Source: Kocuria rosea subsp. polaris
Lineage (GTDB): Bacteria > Actinomycetota > Actinomycetes > Actinomycetales > Micrococcaceae
Length of the DNA: 64,000 bases
Direction: 5' to 3'
NCBI RefSeq assembly: GCF_001483755.1
Contig: NZ_LQBK01000017.1
Span: 22,889-86,888, forward strand
The notes below the pieces were generated by a model that was not told the DNA's origin, made no database searches, and saw nothing but the letters and a program-made list of their open reading frames with translations. Position numbers and translations under genes: made by a program. This document shows, piece by piece, positions 34,720 through 43,410 of the stretch; position 1 is the stretch's first letter, and every line of letters begins with the position of its first letter.

Positions 34720-35034
34720 TCAGCTCTTGAGCAGGCGGGCGATGGCCGCGGACGCCTCCTGGAGCTTGTCGTCGATGCTGGCGGCGTCCCCGGACTCCTG
34801 GGCGGCCTCGACGGCGCCGACCACGCAGTGGTTCAGGTGCTCGTCCAGCAGGCCCAGGCTCACGGCCTTGAGGGCGGACTGGATCGCGGAGACCTGGGTG
34901 AGGATGTCGATGCAGTACTTGTCCTCCTCGACCATCCGGTGGATGCCGCGGACCTGTCCCTCGATGCGGCGCAGCCGCTTGAGCCAGGCATCCTTGTCGT
35001 GGCTGTACCCGTGCGGCGGCAGGGTCTGCGTCAT
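34720..35034 (-). CDS. csoR: copper-sensing transcriptional repressor
   Basis: A 104-aa all-helical repressor of the CsoR/RcnR family ([20 protein letters not shown]). The copper ligands Cys41, His66 and Cys70 have the same 25 and 4 residue spacing as Mycobacterium tuberculosis CsoR, so Cu(I) is the expected inducer. The ATG at 35034 follows GAGGAGGAG; a longer in-frame start at 35091 would lie inside the operator. It represses its own operon through the site just upstream. Confidence 0.95.
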   Translation of the reverse strand: MTQTLPPHGYSHDKDAWLKRLRRIEGQVRGIHRMVEEDKYCIDILTQVSAIQSALKAVSLGLLDEHLNHCVVGAVEAAQESGDAASIDDKLQEASAAIARLLKS

Positions 35035-35065
35035 GAGCTCCTCCTCGGTCGTCCCGCCCCCACTG

Positions 35066-35084
35066 TATACCCCTTGGGGGTATA
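35066..35084 (-). promoter_or_regulatory. CsoR operator
   Basis: TATACCCC (35066-35073) and GGGGTATA (35077-35084) form an 8-bp inverted repeat with a TTG spacer. This is the classical CsoR binding pattern and lies 32 bases before csoR. Confidence 0.9.
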
Positions 35085-35121
35085 GATCCACCCCGGTGCC
35101 GGCGCGTCGCCGCAGGTGTGC

Positions 35122-35127
35122 GAATCT
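35122..35127 (+). promoter_or_regulatory. -10-like element, leaderless start
   Basis: GAATCT ends six bases before the ATG at 35134, the spacing used by other leaderless genes here. The hexamer itself is weak. Confidence 0.3.
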
Positions 35128-35133
35128 TGAGGC

Positions 35134-37173
35134 ATGGCTTCACTGATCGAGGACTACGCCCTGCTCTCGAACATGCGCACGGGTCCGCTGGTCTCCCGCA
35201 CCGGGTCCATCGACTGGCTGTGCGCTCCCCGGTTCGACTCCCCCTCGGTCTTCGGCGCCCTGCTCGGGGAGGCCGACCACGGACGGTGGCTGCTCGCCCC
35301 CGCGTGCACGGTCGTGGAGGGGGAGGACGGGGAGGTCCTCGACGAGGACGAGGGCGGCGCCCAGGTCGCCGAACGGTTCTACGTGGAGAACACGTTCGTG
35401 CTGCAGACCGTGTGGGTCACCGACTCCGGCTCCGTGCGCGTGACCGACTTCCTCCCGCTGACCTCCCGCACGGACGTGGTCCGCCGTGTCGAGGGCCTCA
35501 CGGGGGAGGTCGAGATGTACCACGAGCTGCGGGTGCGCTTCGGCTACGGCGCCGTGGTCCCCTGGGTCAGCCGCTTCGAGGGGGAGGCGGACCCCGGCGG
35601 CGGCGACGCCGCCCCGCCCATGCTCGTGGCCATGGCCGGCCCGGACGCCCTCGTGCTGCGCGGGGAGCCCCTGCCCGAGTCCACGGACGACGACGACCAG
35701 CGCCGCCACCGCGGCACCTTCACCGTCTCCGCCGGTCAGGCACGGGACTTCGTCCTCACCCACTTCCCGTCCCACCGCACGCCCCCGGCGCCCATCGACG
35801 TCAACGAGCAGCTCACCCGCACCGTGGAGCTGTGGCAGGAGTGGTCCGGGCTGTACTCCCCGCCGGCCGTGGAGGGGGAGGAGCCGGTGCACATCGTCCC
35901 GGTCCGCGGCCACGCCGTGGCCCGGCGCTCGGACGTGGTCCGGCGCTCGCTGCTCGTGGTGCGGGCCCTGATGCACCAGGAGACGGGCGGGCTCGTGGCC
36001 GCCCCCACCACGTCCCTGCCGGACGTGGTGGGCGGGGAGCGCAACTGGGACCACCGCTTCGCCTGGCTGCGGGACGCCGCGATGGCCCTCGAGGTCATGC
36101 TCGACCACGACCACGACCGCGAGGCCGCGCAGCTGCGCAACTGGCTGCTGCGCGCCGTGGCGGGGGATCCGCACGACCTGCAGAACATCTACGGGGTCGC
36201 CGGGGAGCGCCGCGGGCGCGAGCACCAGCTCGACCTGCCCGGCTACGAGCGCTCCCGGCCGGTCCGCGAGGGCAACGGCGCCGCGGGCCAGCACCAGTCC
36301 GACGCCGTGGGCCACGTCATGGTGGTCTTCGAGCGGCTCCGCCGCCGCGGCGCCGTGGAGGACCACCTCTCCTGGCCCCTGCAGCAGGCGATGCTGCGCT
36401 CGGTCGTGGACAACTACGAGGTCACGGACCAGGGTCTCTGGGAGATGCGCGGCGAGCGGCAGTACTACACGCACTCGCGCGTGCTGATGTGGGCGGCCCT
36501 CCAGTGCGGCGTGGACGCGGTGCGCGTGCACGGCCTGCCCGGCGACGCGCAGCTCTGGGAGCAGCTGCGGGACGCGCTCGCCGAGGAGATCTGGACCAGC
36601 GGCTACGACCCCGAGGCCGGCTCCTTCGTGCAGTACTACGGGTCGAAGACCGTGGACGCCTCCCTGCTCCAGCTGCCGCAGGTCGGGTTCGTGGCCTACG
36701 ACGACGAGCGGATGCTCGGGACCGTGCGGCGGATCGAGGAGGAGCTGCGCCACCCCGGCGGACTGATCCACCGCTACCGCAACGTGCTGGGACCGGTGGA
36801 TCCGGACGACCCCGACGCGTACTCCGGGGTCATCGGGGTGGACGGCTTTCCCGGCCAGGACAACCCGCACCTCGGAGCGTCCCTGTGGCTGGCCGCCCAG
36901 TACGCGCGCTCGGGCCGCACGGACAGCGCCCGCAAGCTCGTGGACCTGGTGCTGTCCCGCGCCAACGACCTCGGGCTGCTCTCCACCGAGTGGTCGCCCG
37001 AGCAGCGCCGGATGACCGGCAACTTCCCCCAGACCTTCACCCACCTCGCCCTCGTCCAGGCCCTGGACGCGCTCGACGCCGCCCAGGGGCGCCGGACGCC
37101 GGCCGAGCAGCACGGGAGCACGGGGGAGCCCGCGCCGGACCTGAGCGGGGCGTCCGCGGCCGGGGCGTCGTGA
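35134..37173 (+). CDS. glycoside hydrolase family 15 protein (glucoamylase/trehalase-like)
   Basis: A 679-aa protein. The N-terminal beta-sandwich region ([33 protein letters not shown]) and C-terminal (alpha/alpha)6 barrel ([20 protein letters not shown]) are typical of bacterial GH15 enzymes. Likely catalytic acids lie in the barrel. Close bacterial relatives include trehalases and glucan 1,4-alpha-glucosidases, so it probably releases glucose from trehalose or maltodextrins in the cytoplasm; no signal peptide is present. Its stop overlaps the azlC start, an odd partnership. Confidence 0.87.
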   Translation: MASLIEDYALLSNMRTGPLVSRTGSIDWLCAPRFDSPSVFGALLGEADHGRWLLAPACTVVEGEDGEVLDEDEGGAQVAERFYVENTFVLQTVWVTDSGSVRVTDFLPLTSRTDVVRRVEGLTGEVEMYHELRVRFGYGAVVPWVSRFEGEADPGGGDAAPPMLVAMAGPDALVLRGEPLPESTDDDDQRRHRGTFTVSAGQARDFVLTHFPSHRTPPAPIDVNEQLTRTVELWQEWSGLYSPPAVEGEEPVHIVPVRGHAVARRSDVVRRSLLVVRALMHQETGGLVAAPTTSLPDVVGGERNWDHRFAWLRDAAMALEVMLDHDHDREAAQLRNWLLRAVAGDPHDLQNIYGVAGERRGREHQLDLPGYERSRPVREGNGAAGQHQSDAVGHVMVVFERLRRRGAVEDHLSWPLQQAMLRSVVDNYEVTDQGLWEMRGERQYYTHSRVLMWAALQCGVDAVRVHGLPGDAQLWEQLRDALAEEIWTSGYDPEAGSFVQYYGSKTVDASLLQLPQVGFVAYDDERMLGTVRRIEEELRHPGGLIHRYRNVLGPVDPDDPDAYSGVIGVDGFPGQDNPHLGASLWLAAQYARSGRTDSARKLVDLVLSRANDLGLLSTEWSPEQRRMTGNFPQTFTHLALVQALDALDAAQGRRTPAEQHGSTGEPAPDLSGASAAGAS

Positions 37174-37898
37174 GCCACGCGGCTCCCGTCGACTGGCGGT
37201 CCTCGCCGGCGGTCCGGATCGGGCTGTCCGTGGCCGTGGCCACCGGGCTGTACGGCATCTCCTTCGGGGCCCTGTCCGTGGCGGCCGGGCTGAGCTTCTG
37301 GCAGACCGTAGCCCTGTCCGCGCTCATGTTCACGGGCGGCTCCCAGTTCGCCTTCATCGGCGTGGTCTCGGGCGGTGGCGCCGGGGCCTCGGCGCTGGGG
37401 GCGGCGACCCTGCTGGGGGTCCGCAACGCCGTCTACGGGATGAACATGAACGCCCTGGTCCGCCCGCGCGGCTGGCGCCGGCTTCTCGCCGCGCACGTGA
37501 CCATCGACGAGTCCAACGCGGCCGCCTCCTCCCAGGTCCATCCGGTCGAGGAGCGGCGGGGGTTCTGGACCGCGGGCCTCGGCGTGTTCGTGCTCTGGAA
37601 CCTGTTCACCGTGCTGGGCGCCCTGCTCGGCAACGCCCTGGGCGATCCCGCCCGCTGGGGTCTGGACGGGGCCGCGGTCGCCGCGTTCCTGGGCCTGCTG
37701 TGGCCGCGGCTGAGCGCCCGGGAGCCCGTGGCGGTCGCGGTGGTCTGCGGTCTCGTCACGGCCCTGACCATCCCGGTGCTGCCGGCGGGGCTGCCGATCC
37801 TCGTGGCCGCCGTGGTCGCGGCGTTCCTGGGCCGCTCGCGCGGCGCCGGCCCGGCCGGGGCCGCCTCCGGCCCCGGCGGGCAGGAGGCGGGGGCATGA
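37170..37898 (+). CDS. azlC: AzlC-family branched-chain amino acid exporter subunit
   Basis: A 242-aa membrane protein of the AzlC family. It has VATGLYGISFGALSVAAGLSFWQT and ALMFTGGSQFAFIGV near the N-terminus, then NAVYGMNMNALVRP. With AzlD it forms the large subunit of an exporter for branched-chain amino acids. The GTG start overlaps the preceding stop (GTGA), and the gene ends in an ATGA overlap with azlD. The C-terminal tail is Gly/Ala-rich. Confidence 0.9.
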   Translation: MSHAAPVDWRSSPAVRIGLSVAVATGLYGISFGALSVAAGLSFWQTVALSALMFTGGSQFAFIGVVSGGGAGASALGAATLLGVRNAVYGMNMNALVRPRGWRRLLAAHVTIDESNAAASSQVHPVEERRGFWTAGLGVFVLWNLFTVLGALLGNALGDPARWGLDGAAVAAFLGLLWPRLSAREPVAVAVVCGLVTALTIPVLPAGLPILVAAVVAAFLGRSRGAGPAGAASGPGGQEAGA

Positions 37899-38206
37899 GC
37901 ATGTGGTTCTGGGTGCTCGGGGCGTGCGCGCTCGCCTACGCCCTGAAGCTCGTCGGCTACCTCGTGCCGGACCGGGTGCTGGACGACCCGCGCGTGGGGC
38001 GCATGGCGGGCACCGTCACGGTGGGCCTGCTCGCCGCGCTCGTGGTCATGAACGCGTTCGGCTCCGGCCAGGCCCTGGCCCTCGACGCCCGGCTGGGCGC
38101 GCTGCTCGTGGCGGGGCTCGCGCTCGTGCTGCGGACGCCGTTCCTCGTGGTCGTCGTGCTGGGGGCGGTCGCGGCCGCCGTGCTCCGGCTGCTCGGCGCC
38201 CCCTGA
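37895..38206 (+). CDS. azlD: AzlD-family branched-chain amino acid exporter subunit
   Basis: A 103-aa protein with three to four membrane helices (MWFWVLGACALAYALKLVGYL, VTVGLLAALVVMNAFG, LLVAGLALVLRTPFLVVVVLG). The size and pattern are those of AzlD, the small partner of AzlC. Start and stop overlap with azlC by four bases. Confidence 0.9.
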   Translation: MSMWFWVLGACALAYALKLVGYLVPDRVLDDPRVGRMAGTVTVGLLAALVVMNAFGSGQALALDARLGALLVAGLALVLRTPFLVVVVLGAVAAAVLRLLGAP

Positions 38207-38306
38207 GCCCGCGCCGCGGCAGGGCGGCCCGACCGGCCGGCGCACCCCGCCGCCCCGTCGTACTGCGTAGTTCCCAAGTGCGCGGCGGCCGGGGCCACGG
38301 GCGCGG

Positions 38307-39728
38307 TCAGGCGGTGCTCGGCAGGACGTTGTGGTTGAGCCGGAACAGGTTGGCGGGGTCGTAGCGGTCCTTCAGCTCCACGAGCCGCCGGTGCGTCCGC
38401 TCCCCGTAGGCCTCCCGTGCCGCCTCGGGGGTGACCGGGCCGTGCTCGGCGCCGAGGAAGTTCACGTACTGCCCGGCGTCGGCGAACGGCGCCACGGCGG
38501 CGTGCACGCGGCGGGCGAACGCCGTGAGGCGGGCGTCCTCGGCGGCGTCCGGCCAGTAGCCGTAGACGTTGAGCCAGTACCGCGCGGACCGGTTGGGAAA
38601 GGCGGTGGCCCCGGCGGGGACCCGCCCGAAGAACCCCTCCATGTGGTGGATGTCGATGCCCGTGCCGAACCAGGTGATCTCCGAGGCCACGCCGAGCAGG
38701 GCGTCGACCACTTCGTCGTCCAGGCGGGAGAAGGAGGCGCTCTTCCAGTACGCGCGCGCGCCCTTCGGGAAGAGCTCGTCCATGGCCGCCTGCCACTCGG
38801 TCCACTGCACCGGGCCGACCTCCTCCTCGTCCGGCGGGGCGTCGGCCCGCAGCCGCTCGGCCAGCCGCAGGCCCTCGGCGTGGTCGGGTGACATCCACGC
38901 GAAGGCGATGATCAGCCAGGGCTCGTCGCCCATCCCGAAGCTGGGCGGCAGCCGGAGGATCGAGACGATGCCGTTCATCTCGTCCGGCAGGTCGGCCGTC
39001 CAGCGCGCGAAGGCCTGCAGGGCCGTGCGCCACTTCTCGGGCCGGTAGAACAGGTTCCCGCCCAGCACGGACGGGGGCAGCTCCCGGGCGCGGAAGGTGA
39101 AGGAGGACACCACCCCGAAGTTGCCGCCGCCGCCGCGGATGCCCCAGAACAGGTCCGGGTTGTGCTCCGCATCGGCGTGCAGGTGCTCCCGGGTCCCGGT
39201 GATCACCTCGGCGTGCACGAGGTTGTCGAGGCTCAGGCCGTCGCTGCGGGTCAGCCAGCCCACCCCGCCGCCGAGGGTCAGCCCCGCGACGCCGGTGGCG
39301 CTTACCACGCCGAGGGGCACCGCCAGCCCGTGCGGCACGGTGGCGCGGTCGACGTCCGCGAGGGTGGCACCGGGCTCGACCGTCACGAGACGGGTCCCGG
39401 GATCCACATGGACCCCGCGCAGCGCGCCGAGGTCCAGGACCAGTCCGCCCTCCACGGTGCCGTGGCCGGCCACGCCGTGCCCGCCGCCGCGGACGGCCAG
39501 CGGCAGGCCCGTGTGCTGGGCGGCGGCCAGCACCGGGTCGATGTCGGACACGGCGCCGGCCCGCACGATCGCGCGCGGCCGCACGTCCACCATGCCGTTC
39601 CAGACCCGTCTCGCCTCGTCGTAGAGCGGGTCGTCGGGCTCGACGAGCGTCCCCGTCAGGTGGTTGCGCAGCTTCTCGAGCTCGCGGGCGGTCTCGTGGT
39701 CTTGGTCCCCGCGGTCCACGGCGTTCAT
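38307..39728 (-). CDS. FAD-binding oxidoreductase, BBE/berberine-bridge type
   Basis: A 473-aa flavoprotein of the VAO/PCMH superfamily. The FAD domain has LPLAVRGGGHGVAGHG, where the histidine is the usual site of covalent flavin attachment, and GVAGLTLGGGVGWLTRSDGLS. The C-terminal BBE motif is RYDPANLFRLNHNV. The second, cysteinyl flavin link of bicovalent enzymes is not evident. Such enzymes oxidise sugars, alkaloids or other secondary metabolites; no substrate can be assigned. The ATG at 39728 is preceded by GGAAG. No signal peptide is seen. Confidence 0.87.
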   Translation of the reverse strand: MNAVDRGDQDHETARELEKLRNHLTGTLVEPDDPLYDEARRVWNGMVDVRPRAIVRAGAVSDIDPVLAAAQHTGLPLAVRGGGHGVAGHGTVEGGLVLDLGALRGVHVDPGTRLVTVEPGATLADVDRATVPHGLAVPLGVVSATGVAGLTLGGGVGWLTRSDGLSLDNLVHAEVITGTREHLHADAEHNPDLFWGIRGGGGNFGVVSSFTFRARELPPSVLGGNLFYRPEKWRTALQAFARWTADLPDEMNGIVSILRLPPSFGMGDEPWLIIAFAWMSPDHAEGLRLAERLRADAPPDEEEVGPVQWTEWQAAMDELFPKGARAYWKSASFSRLDDEVVDALLGVASEITWFGTGIDIHHMEGFFGRVPAGATAFPNRSARYWLNVYGYWPDAAEDARLTAFARRVHAAVAPFADAGQYVNFLGAEHGPVTPEAAREAYGERTHRRLVELKDRYDPANLFRLNHNVLPSTA

Positions 39729-40026
39729 GGGATCGGCTTCCTGTGGGCGGGGCGCGTCCTCCGGGCTGCTGCTCGTGCCCGGCGGCGGTGCGCGGACCGT
39801 CGCCGGCGGTGCCGGAAGGGTCACGGGCGGACTCGGAGCGGTCCGGGCGTTCGGCCCCGCCGGGGCTGGGGTTCCGGTGGGGGAGGCGGAACGGCACAGG
39901 GTGCTGTTCCCCCAGCGTAGGAGCGTCCGCGGCGCGGCACAACGGGGCGGCCACAACGGTCCGGGCAGCGTTCCGCCGGTCAGGAGCCCAGCGGAGGAGC
40001 GTCCCCGGGCGCGGCCGGTCCGGTGC

Positions 40027-40677
40027 TCAGGCCAGCGGCAGCACCGGCGGAATGATCCCGTCCTCCACGGCCCGCTTGTAGAGCTCGAGCTTGGTGCGGG
40101 CCGGGCGCTCCACCAGCGCGTACTTGCGGCGGATCCGCTTGAGGTGCTCCTCCACCGTGGACTCCGCGATCTGCAGCCGCCCGGCCACCTCCTGCTCCTG
40201 GAGACCGTCCACGTAGAGGGCGAGCACCTCGCGCTCCCGGGCGGAGAGCTTCGCCGGGGCCCTGCTGGGCAGCTCGACCAGGGCCGACTGGAGCAGGTCG
40301 CTCACGAAGTGGCCCAGCTGGCGGGAGAGGCGCATGGTCCGGAAGACGGTCCTGATGGGCTCGCACTTGCCCACGGCACCGGACGCCCCGCAGGCGAACG
40401 CGGAGCGGACCCGGGCGAGGTCGTCCGGCGGCACCAGCACGACCACGGTGTGCTCCCGTCCGATGAGGTCCGTGACGTTCTGCACGAGGCTGCGGCCGTC
40501 CAGGGTGTTCAGGCTCAGCAGCACCACCATCTCCTCCGCGGGGCTCTGCGCGAGGAACTCCGGGACGCTCGCGGCCACCGCGCTCACCCGCACGCCGTGC
40601 TCGGGGTGCTCGACGGACTCGCGCTGGAGCGCGATGCGCGTCATGGGCTGGGGGCTGATGACGGCTGCATTCAACAT
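40027..40677 (-). CDS. LuxR-type regulator with degenerate receiver domain
   Basis: A 216-aa NarL/LuxR-like protein. Residues 1-130 follow the receiver fold: the strand VVLLSLNTLDG where the phosphate-accepting Asp should be, then VVVLVPPDDL and the conserved lysine in GAVGKCEP. The acceptor position is Ser55, so phosphorylation is unlikely. The C-terminal LuxR helix-turn-helix is LSAREREVLALYVDGL ... ESTVEEHLKRIRRK. It is divergent from the glycosyltransferase fusion across a 424-base gap and may regulate it. GAGGAG precedes the ATG. No sensor kinase is nearby. Confidence 0.85.
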   Translation of the reverse strand: MLNAAVISPQPMTRIALQRESVEHPEHGVRVSAVAASVPEFLAQSPAEEMVVLLSLNTLDGRSLVQNVTDLIGREHTVVVLVPPDDLARVRSAFACGASGAVGKCEPIRTVFRTMRLSRQLGHFVSDLLQSALVELPSRAPAKLSAREREVLALYVDGLQEQEVAGRLQIAESTVEEHLKRIRRKYALVERPARTKLELYKRAVEDGIIPPVLPLA

Positions 40678-41101
40678 GGTGGGACTCCTCGACGTCTCCC
40701 GCGGTGCGGTGCGCGGGATCTCCGGGGCCGGGGATCGACGGCCCGTTCCGGCGGCGGGAGGACCGAGTGCCCGGGCGGACCCGGCGTCCGCCCGGCACAT
40801 GCCTTCGGAGGAATATGCGGTGGTGCGTCAGGGGGGTCCCAGGGCTCGTGGTCCTCCGGGCGGTCGCCGCCGGGGGAGATGGTGCACTGTGTTCCTCCAC
40901 AGTGGCGGACCCGCCCGCGCGCGGGCAAGGGGATTCCGTGCGGACCCGGAACCTCGCACACCGGATCCCGACCGGGCGGGACCCGGCCGGGGCGGCCCTT
41001 TCCGGTCCGGGCGGGTCCCGCCCGTGCCGGGGACGGGCGGAGGAGGGCCCGGCTGGAAGAATGGGGGAGCACGCATCGGTCGAGGAAAGGTCCGTTCCGT
41101 C
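40678..41101. promoter_or_regulatory. divergent intergenic region with an inverted repeat
   Basis: No convincing gene is seen in this 424-base gap. CACTGTG (40885-40891) and CACAGTG (40898-40904) form an inverted repeat with a six-base spacer. CATATT on the reverse strand (40812-40817) could be a -10 for the LuxR-type gene. GAGGAAAGG at 41082-41090 precedes the glycosyltransferase start by eleven bases. Confidence 0.45.
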
Positions 41102-43273
41102 ATGCCCATCGACGTACTTCTCGGACCGGTCGGCCCGGTCCGCCTCCCCGGCGGGGCGCACGAGATCGGCCGGCTCCTCGGGGAGCTCTCCCTGCGCGGG
41201 GTCGACGCACGGCTCGTCGACCCGGCCGGCGAGCCCGGGCCCGCGGCGCCCTCCCCGGACCACCCCGAGCCGGGGGACGAAGCTCTCGGGACGCCTCCCG
41301 AGGCGGACGCGCTCCTGCTGTTCGGGCCCGGGGCCGACGCGCCCGCGGACGACGCCCGGCTCGGCCACTGGCTCGACCGCGCACGGGCCGCGGCGGCGGC
41401 CGGGCGGCCCGTCGTCATCAGCGGTCTCGTCCTCCGCGCCGGGGCGGTTCCGGAGGAGCCCGTGCGCCGGCTGCTCTCGACCGCCTCCCTCGTGGGCCTG
41501 CAGGACGAGGCGTCCCTGGCGGTGGCCCGCCGGCTGTGCCCCGAGCACCCCGGCCTGCGCGTCGGCCGGCAGGACGACCTCCTCCTGCCGGGGCCCGCCG
41601 GCCCGCAGGGGGCGCCGGGCGGGCCGGCCGCACAGCGGCAGGAGGCGGACGGGGCGGCGCCGCCGCGGATCGCCGCGGTGGTGGGGCGCCCGGGCGGCCC
41701 TTGGCCCCCCGAGGTGGCCGCTCCGGTGCTGGCCGCCCTGCTGGACGCCCTGGTGCACCGGACCGGCGGGACGGTGGCGGTCCTGGCCTGCGGCGGCACG
41801 TCCGCCGACGAGGAGTTCGCGGCGGACGTCGCGGCGCGGCTGCGGGACGACGTCCGCCGGGTCGCGCCGGCGGGGGACGGCACGGGGCCGGCCGCGCTCC
41901 GGGCGGACTGGGTCCTGACCACGTGCCCCCGCGGCGCGGTCCTCGGCTCCGCGGCGCGGGCCGTCGTGCTCCCCGTGGCGCCGGAGAAACATTCTCTGAA
42001 CGGCATGGACGTCGTCCTGGGCCGCTGGGGGCTCGGCGGCGGCGCCGTGCCCCTCGCGGCGCTGCTCACCCCGGGGGACGTCGCGTGGGACACCCGTGCC
42101 GCCGTCCAGCAGTGGGCCTCGGAGGCCGTCGAGCACCGCGGGGCCGTGCGTGCCGCCCTGGCGGACGCCGAGCCGGCGGTCCGGGACGCGGCGGCCCGCT
42201 GGTGGGACGAAGTGGCCGGGGCGCTGCACGGCCGGCCGGCTCCGCCCGCTCCGGAGACGGCGGTCGCGGCGCGCGGAGTCGGCGCCCCGGTGGTGCGGGC
42301 GCTGCGCCGCCGGTACACCGTCCCCGCGGTGCCGCCCGAGCGCCCCACCGTCGCGGTCGTGCTGCGGCACCGCGGCGGTCCCGCACGTCTGCGCCGGGCC
42401 GTCGAGGACCTCCTGGCGCAGACGTTCACCGACTGGCGGCTGGTCGTGGTGGACGACGGCGGCGACCCTGCCGAGGTGGACGACGTCCTGGCGCCGCTGC
42501 GGGACGAGCTCGCGGGGCGGGTGGCGGTCCTGCACCACCGCAGGGCCCTCGGCCCCGCGGCGTCCGCCAACCGCGGGCTGCGGGCGGGGGAGTCCGAGCT
42601 CGTCGTCCGGCACGACGGGACCGGGCACTGGCCTCCCACGCTGCTGCAGCGCGCCGTGGCCCACCTCGAGGACCCGCTCGTGAGCGACGACGGGGTCGTG
42701 GTGCGGACCGAGGACGCGCCCGGCTCCGCCGAGGAGGCGCCGTCCGGCCGGCCGGAACGGGGACCGGGCCGGCCGGACCGGGGAGTGCTCACCCTCACGG
42801 ACGTGCTGGACGGCGACCGCACTGCGGTCGACTCGCCGTTCGTGTACCGGCGGGCGGTGCACGGCGTGCTCGGCGACCACGACGAGACCCTGGGGGCCGC
42901 GGCGGACTGGGAGTTCGTGCTCCGCTTCCTCGAGACGTTCACCGTGGGCCTGCTCCCCGCGCGCCCGCCCGGGCACAGCGAACGGGTGGCAGGCGCCTCC
43001 GCCGCGCAGGACGAGCTGGTGGTGCGCGAGCGCCGCCTGCGGCAGTGGAGCGCGGAGCACGGGATCGGCCTGCCGCTCTACCTGCGCCGCGCGGCAGCCG
43101 AGGAGGCCGCCGCCCTGCACCGGCGGCTGGACGCCGCCGAGGAGCTCGCGCACGAGCTCCTCGGCGTGGTCCGGGACCAGTCCCGGCAGATCGACCGGCT
43201 GGAACGGGCCGTGGCGGAGCGGGGCTTCGTCGCCTTCTGGCGGCGTGCGTGGCGGTCCCTGCGCGGCCGCTGA
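41102..43273 (+). CDS. polysaccharide pyruvyltransferase-like/GT2 glycosyltransferase fusion
   Basis: A 723-aa protein with two recognisable parts. Residues about 1-390 resemble the two-lobe polysaccharide pyruvyltransferase (CsaB-like) fold: ADALLLFGPGAD, GRPVVISGLVL, LVGLQDEASLAVARRL, then AVVLPVAPEKHSLNGMDVVLGRWGL. Residues about 400-670 form a family-2 glycosyltransferase domain: PTVAVVLRHRGGPARLRRAVEDLL, FTDWRLVVVDDGG, the nucleotide-site RHDGTGHW and ADWEFVLRFLE. A coiled-coil tail (about 660-723) ends in a basic segment that may touch the membrane. Likely role: building a surface polysaccharide or teichuronic-type polymer. The pairing is unusual and the first half is a remote match. 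Confidence 0.72.
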   Translation: MPIDVLLGPVGPVRLPGGAHEIGRLLGELSLRGVDARLVDPAGEPGPAAPSPDHPEPGDEALGTPPEADALLLFGPGADAPADDARLGHWLDRARAAAAAGRPVVISGLVLRAGAVPEEPVRRLLSTASLVGLQDEASLAVARRLCPEHPGLRVGRQDDLLLPGPAGPQGAPGGPAAQRQEADGAAPPRIAAVVGRPGGPWPPEVAAPVLAALLDALVHRTGGTVAVLACGGTSADEEFAADVAARLRDDVRRVAPAGDGTGPAALRADWVLTTCPRGAVLGSAARAVVLPVAPEKHSLNGMDVVLGRWGLGGGAVPLAALLTPGDVAWDTRAAVQQWASEAVEHRGAVRAALADAEPAVRDAAARWWDEVAGALHGRPAPPAPETAVAARGVGAPVVRALRRRYTVPAVPPERPTVAVVLRHRGGPARLRRAVEDLLAQTFTDWRLVVVDDGGDPAEVDDVLAPLRDELAGRVAVLHHRRALGPAASANRGLRAGESELVVRHDGTGHWPPTLLQRAVAHLEDPLVSDDGVVVRTEDAPGSAEEAPSGRPERGPGRPDRGVLTLTDVLDGDRTAVDSPFVYRRAVHGVLGDHDETLGAAADWEFVLRFLETFTVGLLPARPPGHSERVAGASAAQDELVVRERRLRQWSAEHGIGLPLYLRRAAAEEAAALHRRLDAAEELAHELLGVVRDQSRQIDRLERAVAERGFVAFWRRAWRSLRGR

Positions 43274-43410
43274 GCGCCCCGGACCGGCGCGCCGGTCAGC
43301 AGGTTGCTTCCCAAATTTCTGCACCGTGTGACATGCTTCACCATCAGGTGCCCGGGCCCGGGTGTGTGCGGTCCGCCCGGGACGCACCGTTCGCGCAGTG
43401 TTCGCAGCAG

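Noticed and set aside
39664..43410. Long upstream extension of the OFA transporter frame
   Set aside because: The frame runs antisense to the LuxR-type and flavoprotein genes and out of frame through the glycosyltransferase fusion. Transporter similarity begins only near 43440.
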